Shown piece after piece: positions 56,911 through 64,000 of a stretch of 64,000 nt of DNA (position 1 is its first letter; every line of letters starts with the position of its first letter). This stretch comes from Dechloromonas sp. UBA6271 (GTDB taxonomy: Bacteria; Pseudomonadota; Gammaproteobacteria; Burkholderiales; Rhodocyclaceae). Location: assembly GCA_002440665.1 (NCBI GenBank), contig DJUX01000004.1, positions 127,072-191,071 of the forward strand. Reading direction: 5' to 3'. Under the pieces are notes generated by a model. The model saw nothing but the letters and a program-made list of their open reading frames with translations, was not told the DNA's origin and did not search any database. The position numbers and the translations under genes are program-made.

Positions 56911-57564
56911 ATGAACATCGAGCAAGCACGCTTCAACATGATCGAACAGCAGATCCGTCCCTGGGAGGTTCTGGATCCGCAGGTTCTCGACCTGCTTTTT
57001 GTCGTCAAGCGCGAGGATTTCGTGCCTGCCGCCTACCGCAACCTGGCTTTCGCCGACATGGAAATCCCCATCGGCAGCGGCCAGGTCATGCTGGCACCGC
57101 GCGTCGAGGCCCGTCTGCTGCAGGAACTGGGCATCAAGAAAACCGACAAGGTGCTGGAAATCGGCACCGGCAGCGGCTACATGGCCGCCCTGCTGGCAGC
57201 CCGCGCCGAGCATGTGATCACCATCGAATCCCGCCCGGAACTGGCCGCTTTTGCCCGCCAGAATCTGGAGCGTGCCGGCGTGACCAACGTCACCGTCGAA
57301 GTCGGCGATGGCGCCAACGGCTGGACGCAGCGCGCGCCCTACGATGCGATCGTCGTTTCCGGTTCGCTGCCCGTCCTGCCGGCTGCCCTGCTCAAGCAGC
57401 TGCGCGTCGGCGGCCGCCTCGCAGTGATCGTCGGCGAAGCGCCGGTGATGGAAGCACAACTAATTACCTGCAGTACAGAGGGTGTCTATAACACCGTCAA
57501 CCTGTTCGAGACCGTCGTTCCGGCACTTGACGGCGGCGAAGCAAAATCGGGCTTTTCTTTCTGA
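56911..57564 (+). CDS. Protein-L-isoaspartate O-methyltransferase-like protein
   Basis: The protein has 217 residues. The SAM fold has VLEIGTGSGYMAALLA, the PCMT start RFNMIEQQIRPWEVLD, and IPIGSGQVMLAPRVEARLLQ where PCMT has the substrate motif. It is shorter than, and somewhat diverged from, classic Pcm, so the repair activity is likely but not certain. GGAGACCCAA precedes the ATG. Its TGA shares one base with the ATG of the rhodanese gene. This pair plus tolC is conserved in Rhodocyclales, to my knowledge. Confidence 0.85.
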   Translation: MNIEQARFNMIEQQIRPWEVLDPQVLDLLFVVKREDFVPAAYRNLAFADMEIPIGSGQVMLAPRVEARLLQELGIKKTDKVLEIGTGSGYMAALLAARAEHVITIESRPELAAFARQNLERAGVTNVTVEVGDGANGWTQRAPYDAIVVSGSLPVLPAALLKQLRVGGRLAVIVGEAPVMEAQLITCSTEGVYNTVNLFETVVPALDGGEAKSGFSF

Positions 57565-57887
57565 TGCAGCAGATTCGCCCACGCCAACTGGCCGACTGGC
57601 TGTCCGACGACAGCCGCAAGAAACCGGTCCTGCTGGATGTGCGTGAGCCATGGGAATTTGCGCTGTGCAGCCTGCCCGGCGCACGGCACATTCCCATGCA
57701 CCTGATTCCACAACGCCTCGCCGAACTCAATCCCGATGACGAAATCATCGCCATCTGTCATCATGGCGGGCGCAGCATGCAGGCTGCGATGTTCCTTGAA
57801 CGCCAAGGCTATTCGACCCTGTTCAACCTGATGGGCGGCGTCGATGCCTGGGCAAACGAAGTTGACCCGAAACTGCCCCGTTACTGA
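57564..57887 (+). CDS. Rhodanese-like sulfurtransferase
   Basis: The protein has 107 residues, a single rhodanese domain. LLDVREPWEFALC is the CH2A region and AICHHGGRSM the active-site loop with the catalytic Cys (about 65), followed by LFNLMGGVDAWANEVD. It would transfer sulfane sulfur in the cytoplasm. It overlaps the methyltransferase by one base and is five bases before tolC. Confidence 0.92.
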   Translation: MQQIRPRQLADWLSDDSRKKPVLLDVREPWEFALCSLPGARHIPMHLIPQRLAELNPDDEIIAICHHGGRSMQAAMFLERQGYSTLFNLMGGVDAWANEVDPKLPRY

Positions 57888-57892
57888 CCGCC

Positions 57893-59233
57893 ATGAAAAA
57901 ACTTCTCTCGCTGCTTGCCGCACCCTTGCTCGTCTCGCCGCTGTGGGCGGCCGACCTGATGCAGATTTACCGCGAAGCACGGGAAAACGACGCCACCTAC
58001 GCGGCGGCCCGTTCCAGCCTCGACGCCGGCCGCGAGAAAACCCCGCAGGCCCGTGCCGGCCTGTTGCCGACGCTGTCGGCAAATGCCAACACCGTCTGGA
58101 ACGAGAACGACCTGTACTTGCGCAATGGCACCCTCCCCTCAACCGTAAATGCAAATCCGCGTTTTAACAGCAACGGCTACACGTTGGCACTGACCCAGCC
58201 CTTGTTCCGCTGGCAGAACTGGGTCGCTTACGACCAGTCGAAATTCCAGGTCGCGCAGGCCGAAGCCAATTTTGTTCAAGCCGGGCAGGATCTCATTCTG
58301 CGCGTTGCCCAAGCCTACTTCGACGTGCTCTATTCCATAGAGAATCTGAAGGCCGTCCGCGCCAGCAAAACTTCCATCGAGCAACAACTCGAATCGGCCA
58401 AGCGGAATTTCGAAGTCGGCACCTCGACCATCGTTGATGCCCAGGAAGCACAGGCCCGTTACGACCTCGCCATCGCGCAGGAAATAGCCGCCGAAAGCGA
58501 CCTCGAAGTCAGGCAGCGGACGCTGCAAGCCATTATTGGCAAGGAGCCGGGCGAACTTGCCCCGTTCCGCAGGAACGCGGAAATACCGCAACCGCAGCCA
58601 GCCGACATGAAGCAATGGGCCAGCGCAGCCGAAAAGGACAACATCAATGTCCAGATCCAGGAAGCTGCCGTTGAAATTGCCACCCGCGAAGTCGACCGGC
58701 AACGCGCCGGCCATTACCCGACGGTCGATCTGGTGGCCAACGTGGGAAAATCGACGGCTTTCGCGTCGACCGTGGGGGGGCAGCTTGAAACCGATTTCCA
58801 GAATATCGGCATTCAACTGAATCTCCCAATTTTCCAGGGTGGCCTGGTTGCCTCCCGCCAGAGCGAAGCGAGCGCCAACCGCGCGGCAGCGGAATCGACC
58901 CTTGAACAGACCCGCCGCAACTCGGCGCTGGCGGCGCGCCAGAATTACCTTGGCGCCGTCAATGGCCTGGCTCAGGTACGCGCACTGAAAGCCGCCCTGG
59001 TCTCCTCGCAATCGTCACTTGAATCCAACCGTCTGGGCTTCGAGGTCGGTGTGCGCATCAACATCGACGTGCTGAATGCCGACAACCAGGTCTATGTCAC
59101 CCGCCGCGACCTGGCCAAGGCGGTGCTCGATACGCTGATGTCGCAGCTCCGGCTGAAAGCGGCAGTCGGCACGTTGAGCGAGGAAGACGTGGCGGCCGCC
59201 AACGCGCTGCTCGACCCGACAGCTATCCAGTAG
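57893..59233 (+). CDS. tolC: TolC-family outer membrane efflux protein
   Basis: The protein has 446 residues. A signal peptide (MKKLLSLLAAPLLVSPLWA) precedes two repeated TolC units, each with DLMQIYREARENDATY- or GLVASRQSEASANRAA-type coiled-coil helices, and a typical GYTLALTQPLFRWQNWV beta strand. It forms a trimeric exit duct for RND, MFS or type I systems. No pump genes adjoin. The 3' end overlaps that of waaA on the other strand by 11 bases. Confidence 0.94.
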   Translation: MKKLLSLLAAPLLVSPLWAADLMQIYREARENDATYAAARSSLDAGREKTPQARAGLLPTLSANANTVWNENDLYLRNGTLPSTVNANPRFNSNGYTLALTQPLFRWQNWVAYDQSKFQVAQAEANFVQAGQDLILRVAQAYFDVLYSIENLKAVRASKTSIEQQLESAKRNFEVGTSTIVDAQEAQARYDLAIAQEIAAESDLEVRQRTLQAIIGKEPGELAPFRRNAEIPQPQPADMKQWASAAEKDNINVQIQEAAVEIATREVDRQRAGHYPTVDLVANVGKSTAFASTVGGQLETDFQNIGIQLNLPIFQGGLVASRQSEASANRAAAESTLEQTRRNSALAARQNYLGAVNGLAQVRALKAALVSSQSSLESNRLGFEVGVRINIDVLNADNQVYVTRRDLAKAVLDTLMSQLRLKAAVGTLSEEDVAAANALLDPTAIQ

Positions 59234-60476
59234 TAATCGCCGCGCGGATCAGGGCCACCATCCTTGCAGTGGCACCACGGTGGGCCGCCGCAAAGCGCAA
59301 GGCAGCAGCCCGCATTTCTCCCAGTTCGTCCGCATCGTCGAGCGCCCGGCTGATCGCCGCGGCCAGTCCATCCGCATCATCGACCCGCAGTGCTGCGCCG
59401 GCGGCGATAGCATCTGCTGTGGCCTGCAGGAAATTGAAGGTATGCTGGCCGACGACTGCCGGGCAGCCGCAGGCAGCGGCCTCGATCAGGTTCTGCCCGC
59501 CGAGCGGCAACAGGCTGCCGCCAATGAAGGCGATATCCGCCAGCGTGTAATAAGCGGCCATTTCACCCATGCTGTCACCCAGCCAGACCTGCGTCTCCCT
59601 CTCCGGCAGACCGTCGCTGCGCCGGAAAAAATCGACTCCTTCCCGCGCCAGCAGCTCCGCCACCGCGCCGAAGCGTTGCGGGTGGCGCGGCACCAGCACC
59701 AGCAGGGCGCCCGGCACGGCAAGCTTGCGCCATGCCGCGACCACCAGTTCCTCCTCGCCCTCGCGCGTGCTGGCGGCCAGCCAGACGGGGCGCTGGCCGA
59801 CTGCTTCCCGCCACAAGCGACCAAGGGCAATTTTCTCGGGCGCTGGCGTCACGTCGAACTTGAGATTCCCGCAAACGCTGACATGGCTCGCCCCCAGCAT
59901 ACCTATCCTTGCCGCGTCGCCGGGCGTCTGTGCGGCAACGGCACGCAGGGCGCCGAAGGCCGGAAGCGCAAGGGCCGGGAGTTTTCCGTAACCGCGCGCC
60001 GAGCGCTCGGAAAGACGGGCATTGGCGAGAATGACCGGAATCCCTTGCGCCTTTGCACCGGCCAGCAGATTCGGCCAGATTTCGGTTTCCATCAGCACCC
60101 CGAAGTCCGGGGAAAAGTGCCGGAAAAAGCGGTCGACCGCACCAGGGTAGTCGTAAGGCAGGTAAGCCTGAATGACCTGTGCGCCGTAGACTTCGTGCCC
60201 GGCCGCGCGGCCGGTCGGCGTCATGCCGGTCAACAGGATGCGGCGGTCCGGCCAGGCTGCCTGCAAGGCCTCGATCAGCGGCTGGGCGGCGCGCGTTTCG
60301 CCGACCGAAACAGCGTGCACCCAGATCACTTTTGCCGGGGCTGGGTTTCGATAAAACCCCCAGCGCTCGCCGAGATTCTGCAGATATTCGGGCTGCTTGC
60401 GGGCGCGCCACAACAGCCGCAGCAGGATCAGCGGCGTAGCGAGGTAGATAACCAGGCTGTAAAGCAGGCGGGCCAT
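59223..60476 (-). CDS. waaA: Kdo transferase WaaA (KdtA)
   Basis: The protein has 417 residues. One N-terminal membrane helix (LLYSLVIYLATPLILLRLLW) precedes a GT-B glycosyltransferase with the family segments WVHAVSVGETRAAQPLIE, MTPTGRAAG, LMETEIWPNLL and GGSLLPLGGQNLIEAAACG. It adds Kdo to lipid A precursors. The ATG shares one base with the waaC stop. Confidence 0.94.
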   Translation of the reverse strand: MARLLYSLVIYLATPLILLRLLWRARKQPEYLQNLGERWGFYRNPAPAKVIWVHAVSVGETRAAQPLIEALQAAWPDRRILLTGMTPTGRAAGHEVYGAQVIQAYLPYDYPGAVDRFFRHFSPDFGVLMETEIWPNLLAGAKAQGIPVILANARLSERSARGYGKLPALALPAFGALRAVAAQTPGDAARIGMLGASHVSVCGNLKFDVTPAPEKIALGRLWREAVGQRPVWLAASTREGEEELVVAAWRKLAVPGALLVLVPRHPQRFGAVAELLAREGVDFFRRSDGLPERETQVWLGDSMGEMAAYYTLADIAFIGGSLLPLGGQNLIEAAACGCPAVVGQHTFNFLQATADAIAAGAALRVDDADGLAAAISRALDDADELGEMRAAALRFAAAHRGATARMVALIRAAITTG

Positions 60477-61429
60477 CAGGCGAGAACCGGCTGCAACGCT
60501 GCCAGCACCGCCTCGGGCGCCGGTATCTGCGCCTTGCCGCCCAGATTGCGGTAAAAACCGCTGCCGACAACGCCGGTCAGGCCGGGGTCGGTGGCCACAT
60601 ACAAGGCCACGGTCGGCGTCTCGAGCGCTACCGCCAGATGACTCAGGCCGGTGTCGACGCCGATAACGGCCTGCGCGCCTTTCAGCAGCGAGGCCAGCTC
60701 GGTGATCGACAGCGACGGTGCCGCCACAGCGCCGGGAATCGCCGCCGCCAGGCGGGCTGCCCGTTCCCGCTCGACCGGATTGCCGGCCGGCAACACGATG
60801 CCATAGCCGAGTGCCTGCAGTTGCCGGCCGAGGGTCGTCCAGTGAGGCTCCGGCCACAGCTTGTCGTCGCGGCTGGTCGCCGTCAGGAAGGCCACATACG
60901 GCCCTGCCGGAAGCCAGCCGAACGAGACGGCAGGCGCCTCGATACCGTACTCCGCGTCGCCGGCAACGCTGTAGCCCAGCGCTGCCGCGGTCAGCTGGCG
61001 GTTGCGGGCGACGGCGTGTTCGCTTGTCGCCACGCTGAAATGGCGATCATAGAAGCGGGCGGCCAGCGGCTCGCGCGCGGAATCCGCGGCATAACCGGAA
61101 AGCGGTCCGCGCGCCCGGCTGGCGATGAGTGCGCTTTTGAGCAGACCTTGGGTATCGATCACCGCATCGTAGGCGTTGCCCTGCAACTGCCTCCGGAAGG
61201 TGGCGATCTCCTGCCAGGTCGACGCCTTGAAAAGCGCCTTGCGCCAGCGCCGCACGGCAACCGGGATGACTTCCTCGACCCCGGGATGCAGGCGCGGGAT
61301 GGCTGCGAAACTCTCTTCCACGCACCAGTCGACCACGGCATCCGGAAAATGTCGCTTGATGTCGCTGACCACGGGCAGATTGTGGATTACGTCGCCGAGC
61401 GAGGAAGTTTTCACGAGCAGGATGCGCAT
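60476..61429 (-). CDS. waaC: Lipopolysaccharide heptosyltransferase I (WaaC)
   Basis: The protein has 317 residues. It begins MRILLVKTSSLGDVIHNLPV, the WaaC signature, and the GT9 C-terminal motif is VDTGLSHLAVALETPTVALY. It adds the first heptose to Kdo. The start at 61429 is the family's usual MRILLV; the frame extends upstream to 61639 over the divergent gene. It is the first gene of the waaC-waaA pair. Confidence 0.94.
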   Translation of the reverse strand: MRILLVKTSSLGDVIHNLPVVSDIKRHFPDAVVDWCVEESFAAIPRLHPGVEEVIPVAVRRWRKALFKASTWQEIATFRRQLQGNAYDAVIDTQGLLKSALIASRARGPLSGYAADSAREPLAARFYDRHFSVATSEHAVARNRQLTAAALGYSVAGDAEYGIEAPAVSFGWLPAGPYVAFLTATSRDDKLWPEPHWTTLGRQLQALGYGIVLPAGNPVERERAARLAAAIPGAVAAPSLSITELASLLKGAQAVIGVDTGLSHLAVALETPTVALYVATDPGLTGVVGSGFYRNLGGKAQIPAPEAVLAALQPVLA

Positions 61430-61469
61430 CGGCAGATAAAATGACGGCTTTTCGAAGCTGCAATTATAG

Positions 61470-62240
61470 ATGCCCGCCACGCGCCAGCCGCTCTCCGTCG
61501 CCATCATCACGCTCAATGCGGCCGCGCAGCTGGAGGCCTGCCTGCAGAGCGTGCGTTTTGCCGACGAGATCGTCGTCGTCGATTCCGGCAGCACGGACGG
61601 CACGCCGGCGCTGGCCGAAAGATTCGGGGCGCGCGTCATTCAGCAGGACTGGCTGGGCTTCGGGCCGCAGAAGCAGTTCGCCGTCGCGGCCGCCGGCAAC
61701 GACTGGGTGCTGTGCCTCGATGCCGACGAGCGGGTGACGCCCGAGTTGCAGAGATCCATCGAAAATGCCCTGCAAAACCCGTCGACCGCAGCATTCCGCT
61801 TCCCGCGCTGCAACCGCTTCCTCGGCCGCTACCTGAAGCATGGCGAGGGCTATCCGGACTGGAGCCTGCGCCTGTTCGACCGCCGTCAGGCCCACTGGTC
61901 GGATGACGCGGTGCACGAGAAAGTCGAGACGAAAAGTAGCGTCGGTGAATTGACCGGCGACCTGCTACACGACTCGGCCGAGTCGCTGGCCGCCTACCTG
62001 ACCAAGCAGAACCGCTACACCACGCTGGCCGCCGAGATGGCGCTGGCGGCGGGCAAGCGGGCGAGTCTCGGGCGCATCGCGTTCAGTCCGCTGGTCCGCT
62101 TCATCAAGTTCTACTTTATCCGCCAAGGCTTCCGCGATGGCCTGCCCGGGTTGATCCACATCGCCATCGGCTGTTTCAACAGCTTCATGAAATATTCCAA
62201 AATGCTGGAGCGCCAGAATTCAGATGCTGCGCTGCGGTAA
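61470..62240 (+). CDS. Family 2 glycosyltransferase of the LPS core (WaaE/KdtX-like)
   Basis: The protein has 256 residues. VAIITLNAAAQLEACLQSV opens a GT-A fold, with VVDSGSTDGTPALAERFG and the metal motif LCLDADERVTPEL (DAD). The closing FIKFYFIRQGFRDGLPGLI is found in beta-1,4-glucosyltransferases of the WaaE type. It probably acts on the inner core. It is divergent from waaC with a 40-base gap. Confidence 0.9.
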   Translation: MPATRQPLSVAIITLNAAAQLEACLQSVRFADEIVVVDSGSTDGTPALAERFGARVIQQDWLGFGPQKQFAVAAAGNDWVLCLDADERVTPELQRSIENALQNPSTAAFRFPRCNRFLGRYLKHGEGYPDWSLRLFDRRQAHWSDDAVHEKVETKSSVGELTGDLLHDSAESLAAYLTKQNRYTTLAAEMALAAGKRASLGRIAFSPLVRFIKFYFIRQGFRDGLPGLIHIAIGCFNSFMKYSKMLERQNSDAALR

Positions 62241-62271
62241 AATCCAGACTTTCCTAAAAGAGGCTTAACCC

Positions 62272-63279
62272 GTGAAAATTCTCGTCACCGGCGCCGCCGG
62301 GTTCATCGGCATGACCACCTCCCTGCGTCTGCTGGCGCGTGGCGACGAGGTCGTCGGCCTCGACAACCTGAACGACTATTACGAAGTCAGCCTCAAGGAA
62401 AACCGGCTGGCCCGCCTGACCGGGCATGCGAATTTCCGCTTCGTCAAACGAGATGTCGCCGACCGTGCCGGCATGGAACAGTTGTTCGCCGCCGAGAAAT
62501 TCGACAAGGTCATCCACCTTGCCGCCCAGGCCGGCGTCCGCTATTCGATCCAGAACCCGCACGCCTACGTCGACAGCAACCTGGTCGGCTTCATCAACAT
62601 CCTCGAAGGCTGCCGCCACAGCAAGGTGGCGCATCTGGTCTATGCCTCCAGCTCCAGCGTCTATGGCGGCAATACCAAGATGCCGTTTTCGGAACACGAC
62701 AGCGTCGACCACCCGGTCAGCCTCTACGCCGCGACCAAGAAGGCCAACGAGCTGATGGCGCACACCTACAGCCACCTCTACGGCCTGCCGACCACCGGCC
62801 TGCGCTTCTTCACCGTCTACGGCCCGTGGGGCCGTCCGGACATGGCGCTCTTCCTGTTCACCAAGGCCATTCTCGAAGGCAAGCCAATCGACGTCTTCAA
62901 CCACGGCAACATGCAGCGTGATTTCACCTACATCGACGATATCGTCGAAGGCGTCATCCGCGTCATGGACCGCAATGCCGCGGTCAACGCCGAATATGAC
63001 CCGATTTCCGCCGATCCGGCCACCAGCAACGCCCCTTACCGCGTCTTCAACATCGGCAACAACAACCCGGTGCAACTGCTCGATTTCATCGGCGCCATCG
63101 AAAAGGCCCTTGGCATGCCGGCCGAAAAGCGCCTGCTACCCTTGCAGGACGGCGACGTTCCGGCCACCTACGCCGATACGGCACTGCTCAACGACTGGGT
63201 TGGTTTCGTCCCGGCCACCCCCATCCAGGAAGGCGTCAGCCGTTTCATCGCCTGGTATCGCGATTACTACAAGGTATAA
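62272..63279 (+). CDS. NAD-dependent sugar-nucleotide epimerase (UDP-glucuronate 4-epimerase-like)
   Basis: The protein has 335 residues from a GTG start with AAAAGAGG upstream. The Rossmann loop is [13 protein letters not shown] and the catalytic YxxxK is in [20 protein letters not shown]. Family features include [17 protein letters not shown] and [20 protein letters not shown], typical of GalE/CapI 4-epimerases of glucuronate. It would supply galacturonate-type sugars to envelope glycans. Confidence 0.9.
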   Translation: MKILVTGAAGFIGMTTSLRLLARGDEVVGLDNLNDYYEVSLKENRLARLTGHANFRFVKRDVADRAGMEQLFAAEKFDKVIHLAAQAGVRYSIQNPHAYVDSNLVGFINILEGCRHSKVAHLVYASSSSVYGGNTKMPFSEHDSVDHPVSLYAATKKANELMAHTYSHLYGLPTTGLRFFTVYGPWGRPDMALFLFTKAILEGKPIDVFNHGNMQRDFTYIDDIVEGVIRVMDRNAAVNAEYDPISADPATSNAPYRVFNIGNNNPVQLLDFIGAIEKALGMPAEKRLLPLQDGDVPATYADTALLNDWVGFVPATPIQEGVSRFIAWYRDYYKV

Positions 63280-63288
63280 GGATCAGCT

Positions 63289-64000
63289 ATGTGCGGCATT
63301 GTCGCGGTAGCAGCCGGCAACAACATTGTTCCCGTTCTCGTCGAAGGCCTGAAGAAGCTCGAATACCGGGGCTATGATTCGGCCGGCCTGGCCGTCATCG
63401 GCAGTACCGGCATCGAGCGCGTCCGCTCGGTCGGCCGCGTCGCCGAACTCGAAGCCGCCTCCGCCCAGACCAGCGCCGTCACCGGCATCGCCCACACGCG
63501 CTGGGCAACCCACGGCGTGCCTTCAGAACGCAACGCCCATCCGCACGTCTCCGGCTCGATCGCCGTCGTCCATAACGGCATCATCGAGAACTACGAAAGC
63601 CTGCGCAGCGAGCTCAGCGCCCAGGGCTATGTCTTCACCTCCGACACCGACACCGAAAGCATCGCCCACCTGATCGAAGCGACGCTGAAGAGCGAGCCCG
63701 ACCTGTTCAAAGCGGTACAGACCGCCTGCCGCCGGCTAATCGGCGCCTACGCCATCGCCGTCATCGACCATCAGCAACCGGGCAAGGTCGTCGTCGCCCG
63801 CGAAGGTTCGCCGCTACTGCTCGGCGTTTCCGACAGCGGCAACTACGCCGCCTCCGATGCCTCGGCGCTGCTCCAGGTCACCCGCAACATGGTCTATCTG
63901 GAAAATGGCGATATTGCCGAGTTGACCGCAACAGGCGTCAGGATCACCCGCCTCGACGGCACCCCGGTCGATCGCCCGGTGCATGTTTCCCAACTATCCG
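63289..64000 (+). CDS. glmS: Glutamine-fructose-6-phosphate aminotransferase, 3' end outside window
   Basis: The first 237 codons of glmS are present and the frame is open at the window's end. MCGIVAVAAGNN gives the N-terminal catalytic Cys that releases ammonia from glutamine. The glutaminase domain shows LKKLEYRGYDSAGLAV, HTRWATHG, HPHVSGSIAVVHNGIIENY and TDTDTESIAHLIE. It makes glucosamine-6-phosphate for peptidoglycan and LPS. No glmS ribozyme is expected or seen. It follows the epimerase after nine bases. Confidence 0.97.
   Translation, partial: MCGIVAVAAGNNIVPVLVEGLKKLEYRGYDSAGLAVIGSTGIERVRSVGRVAELEAASAQTSAVTGIAHTRWATHGVPSERNAHPHVSGSIAVVHNGIIENYESLRSELSAQGYVFTSDTDTESIAHLIEATLKSEPDLFKAVQTACRRLIGAYAIAVIDHQQPGKVVVAREGSPLLLGVSDSGNYAASDASALLQVTRNMVYLENGDIAELTATGVRITRLDGTPVDRPVHVSQLS

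Overview
The window looks like a chromosome segment of a high-GC betaproteobacterium, most likely of the Rhodocyclales (Dechloromonas/Azonexus/Aromatoleum-like). This is an inference from gene content: a tungsten-type aldehyde oxidoreductase operon with FAD and ferredoxin partners, a complete Pil-Chp twitching-chemotaxis operon, PilT/PilU, a Pseudomonas-type pyrB plus inactive dihydroorotase pair, and LPS core genes. Coding density is very high, with many 4-base ATGA/GTGA overlaps, and no rRNA, tRNA, insertion sequence or CRISPR array was seen.

Layout. 1-3.1 kb: the 3' part of a WD40 beta-propeller protein (probably the sensor half of a STAND-type protein), then a FecR-domain protein and an OmpA-type lipoprotein. 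3.4-7.4 kb: a VOC-fold protein, a large membrane HD-GYP phosphodiesterase and MobB. 7.4-11.9 kb: a five-gene minus-strand aldehyde oxidoreductase operon (ferredoxin, tungsto-enzyme, FAD subunit, MoaD-like protein, small unknown protein), which faces a 60-residue unknown ORF. 11.9-12.2 kb: a probable small RNA with C-rich loops. 12.2-17.6 kb: cytochrome c5-like protein, a lysine/alanine-rich exported protein, Rep helicase, PilU and PilT. 17.6-20 kb: yggS-proC-yggT-yggU. 20-23.6 kb: yqgE-ruvX-pyrR-pyrB-pyrX. 23.7-34.3 kb: photolyase, then the Pil-Chp operon (pilG, pilH, pilI, pilJ, giant CheA) behind a rubredoxin gene. 34.4-37.5 kb: thiD-thiE-hemL-sugE. 37.5-44.7 kb: mgtE and a six-gene operon uppP-yqiA-RNase II-tonB-like-aroE-mtgA.

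44.7-53.9 kb is the most accessory part: a YkgJ-type cysteine protein, a RES/Xre toxin-antitoxin pair, an upstream region rich in palindromes that includes two NtrC-like sites, a hybrid sensor kinase, an OmpR/CpxA-type two-component pair with a Spy-like periplasmic protein, and a CoiA-like/DUF6035-type protein. 54-56.2 kb: thiC under a TPP riboswitch. 56.2-59.2 kb: a TetR regulator with a perfect 14-bp inverted-repeat operator, then pcm-like methyltransferase, rhodanese and TolC. 59.2-64 kb: waaA and waaC (minus), facing a family-2 glycosyltransferase, a sugar-nucleotide epimerase and the start of glmS, so this is an envelope-glycan region.

The most unusual signal is not a gene. A 12-base word, GTYGACCGCARC, recurs about 15 times across the whole window, in coding and intergenic DNA, in several reading frames, and mostly in one orientation. 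It looks like a genome-level signature (uptake-type or chromosome-organisation motif) and is reported first among the findings.
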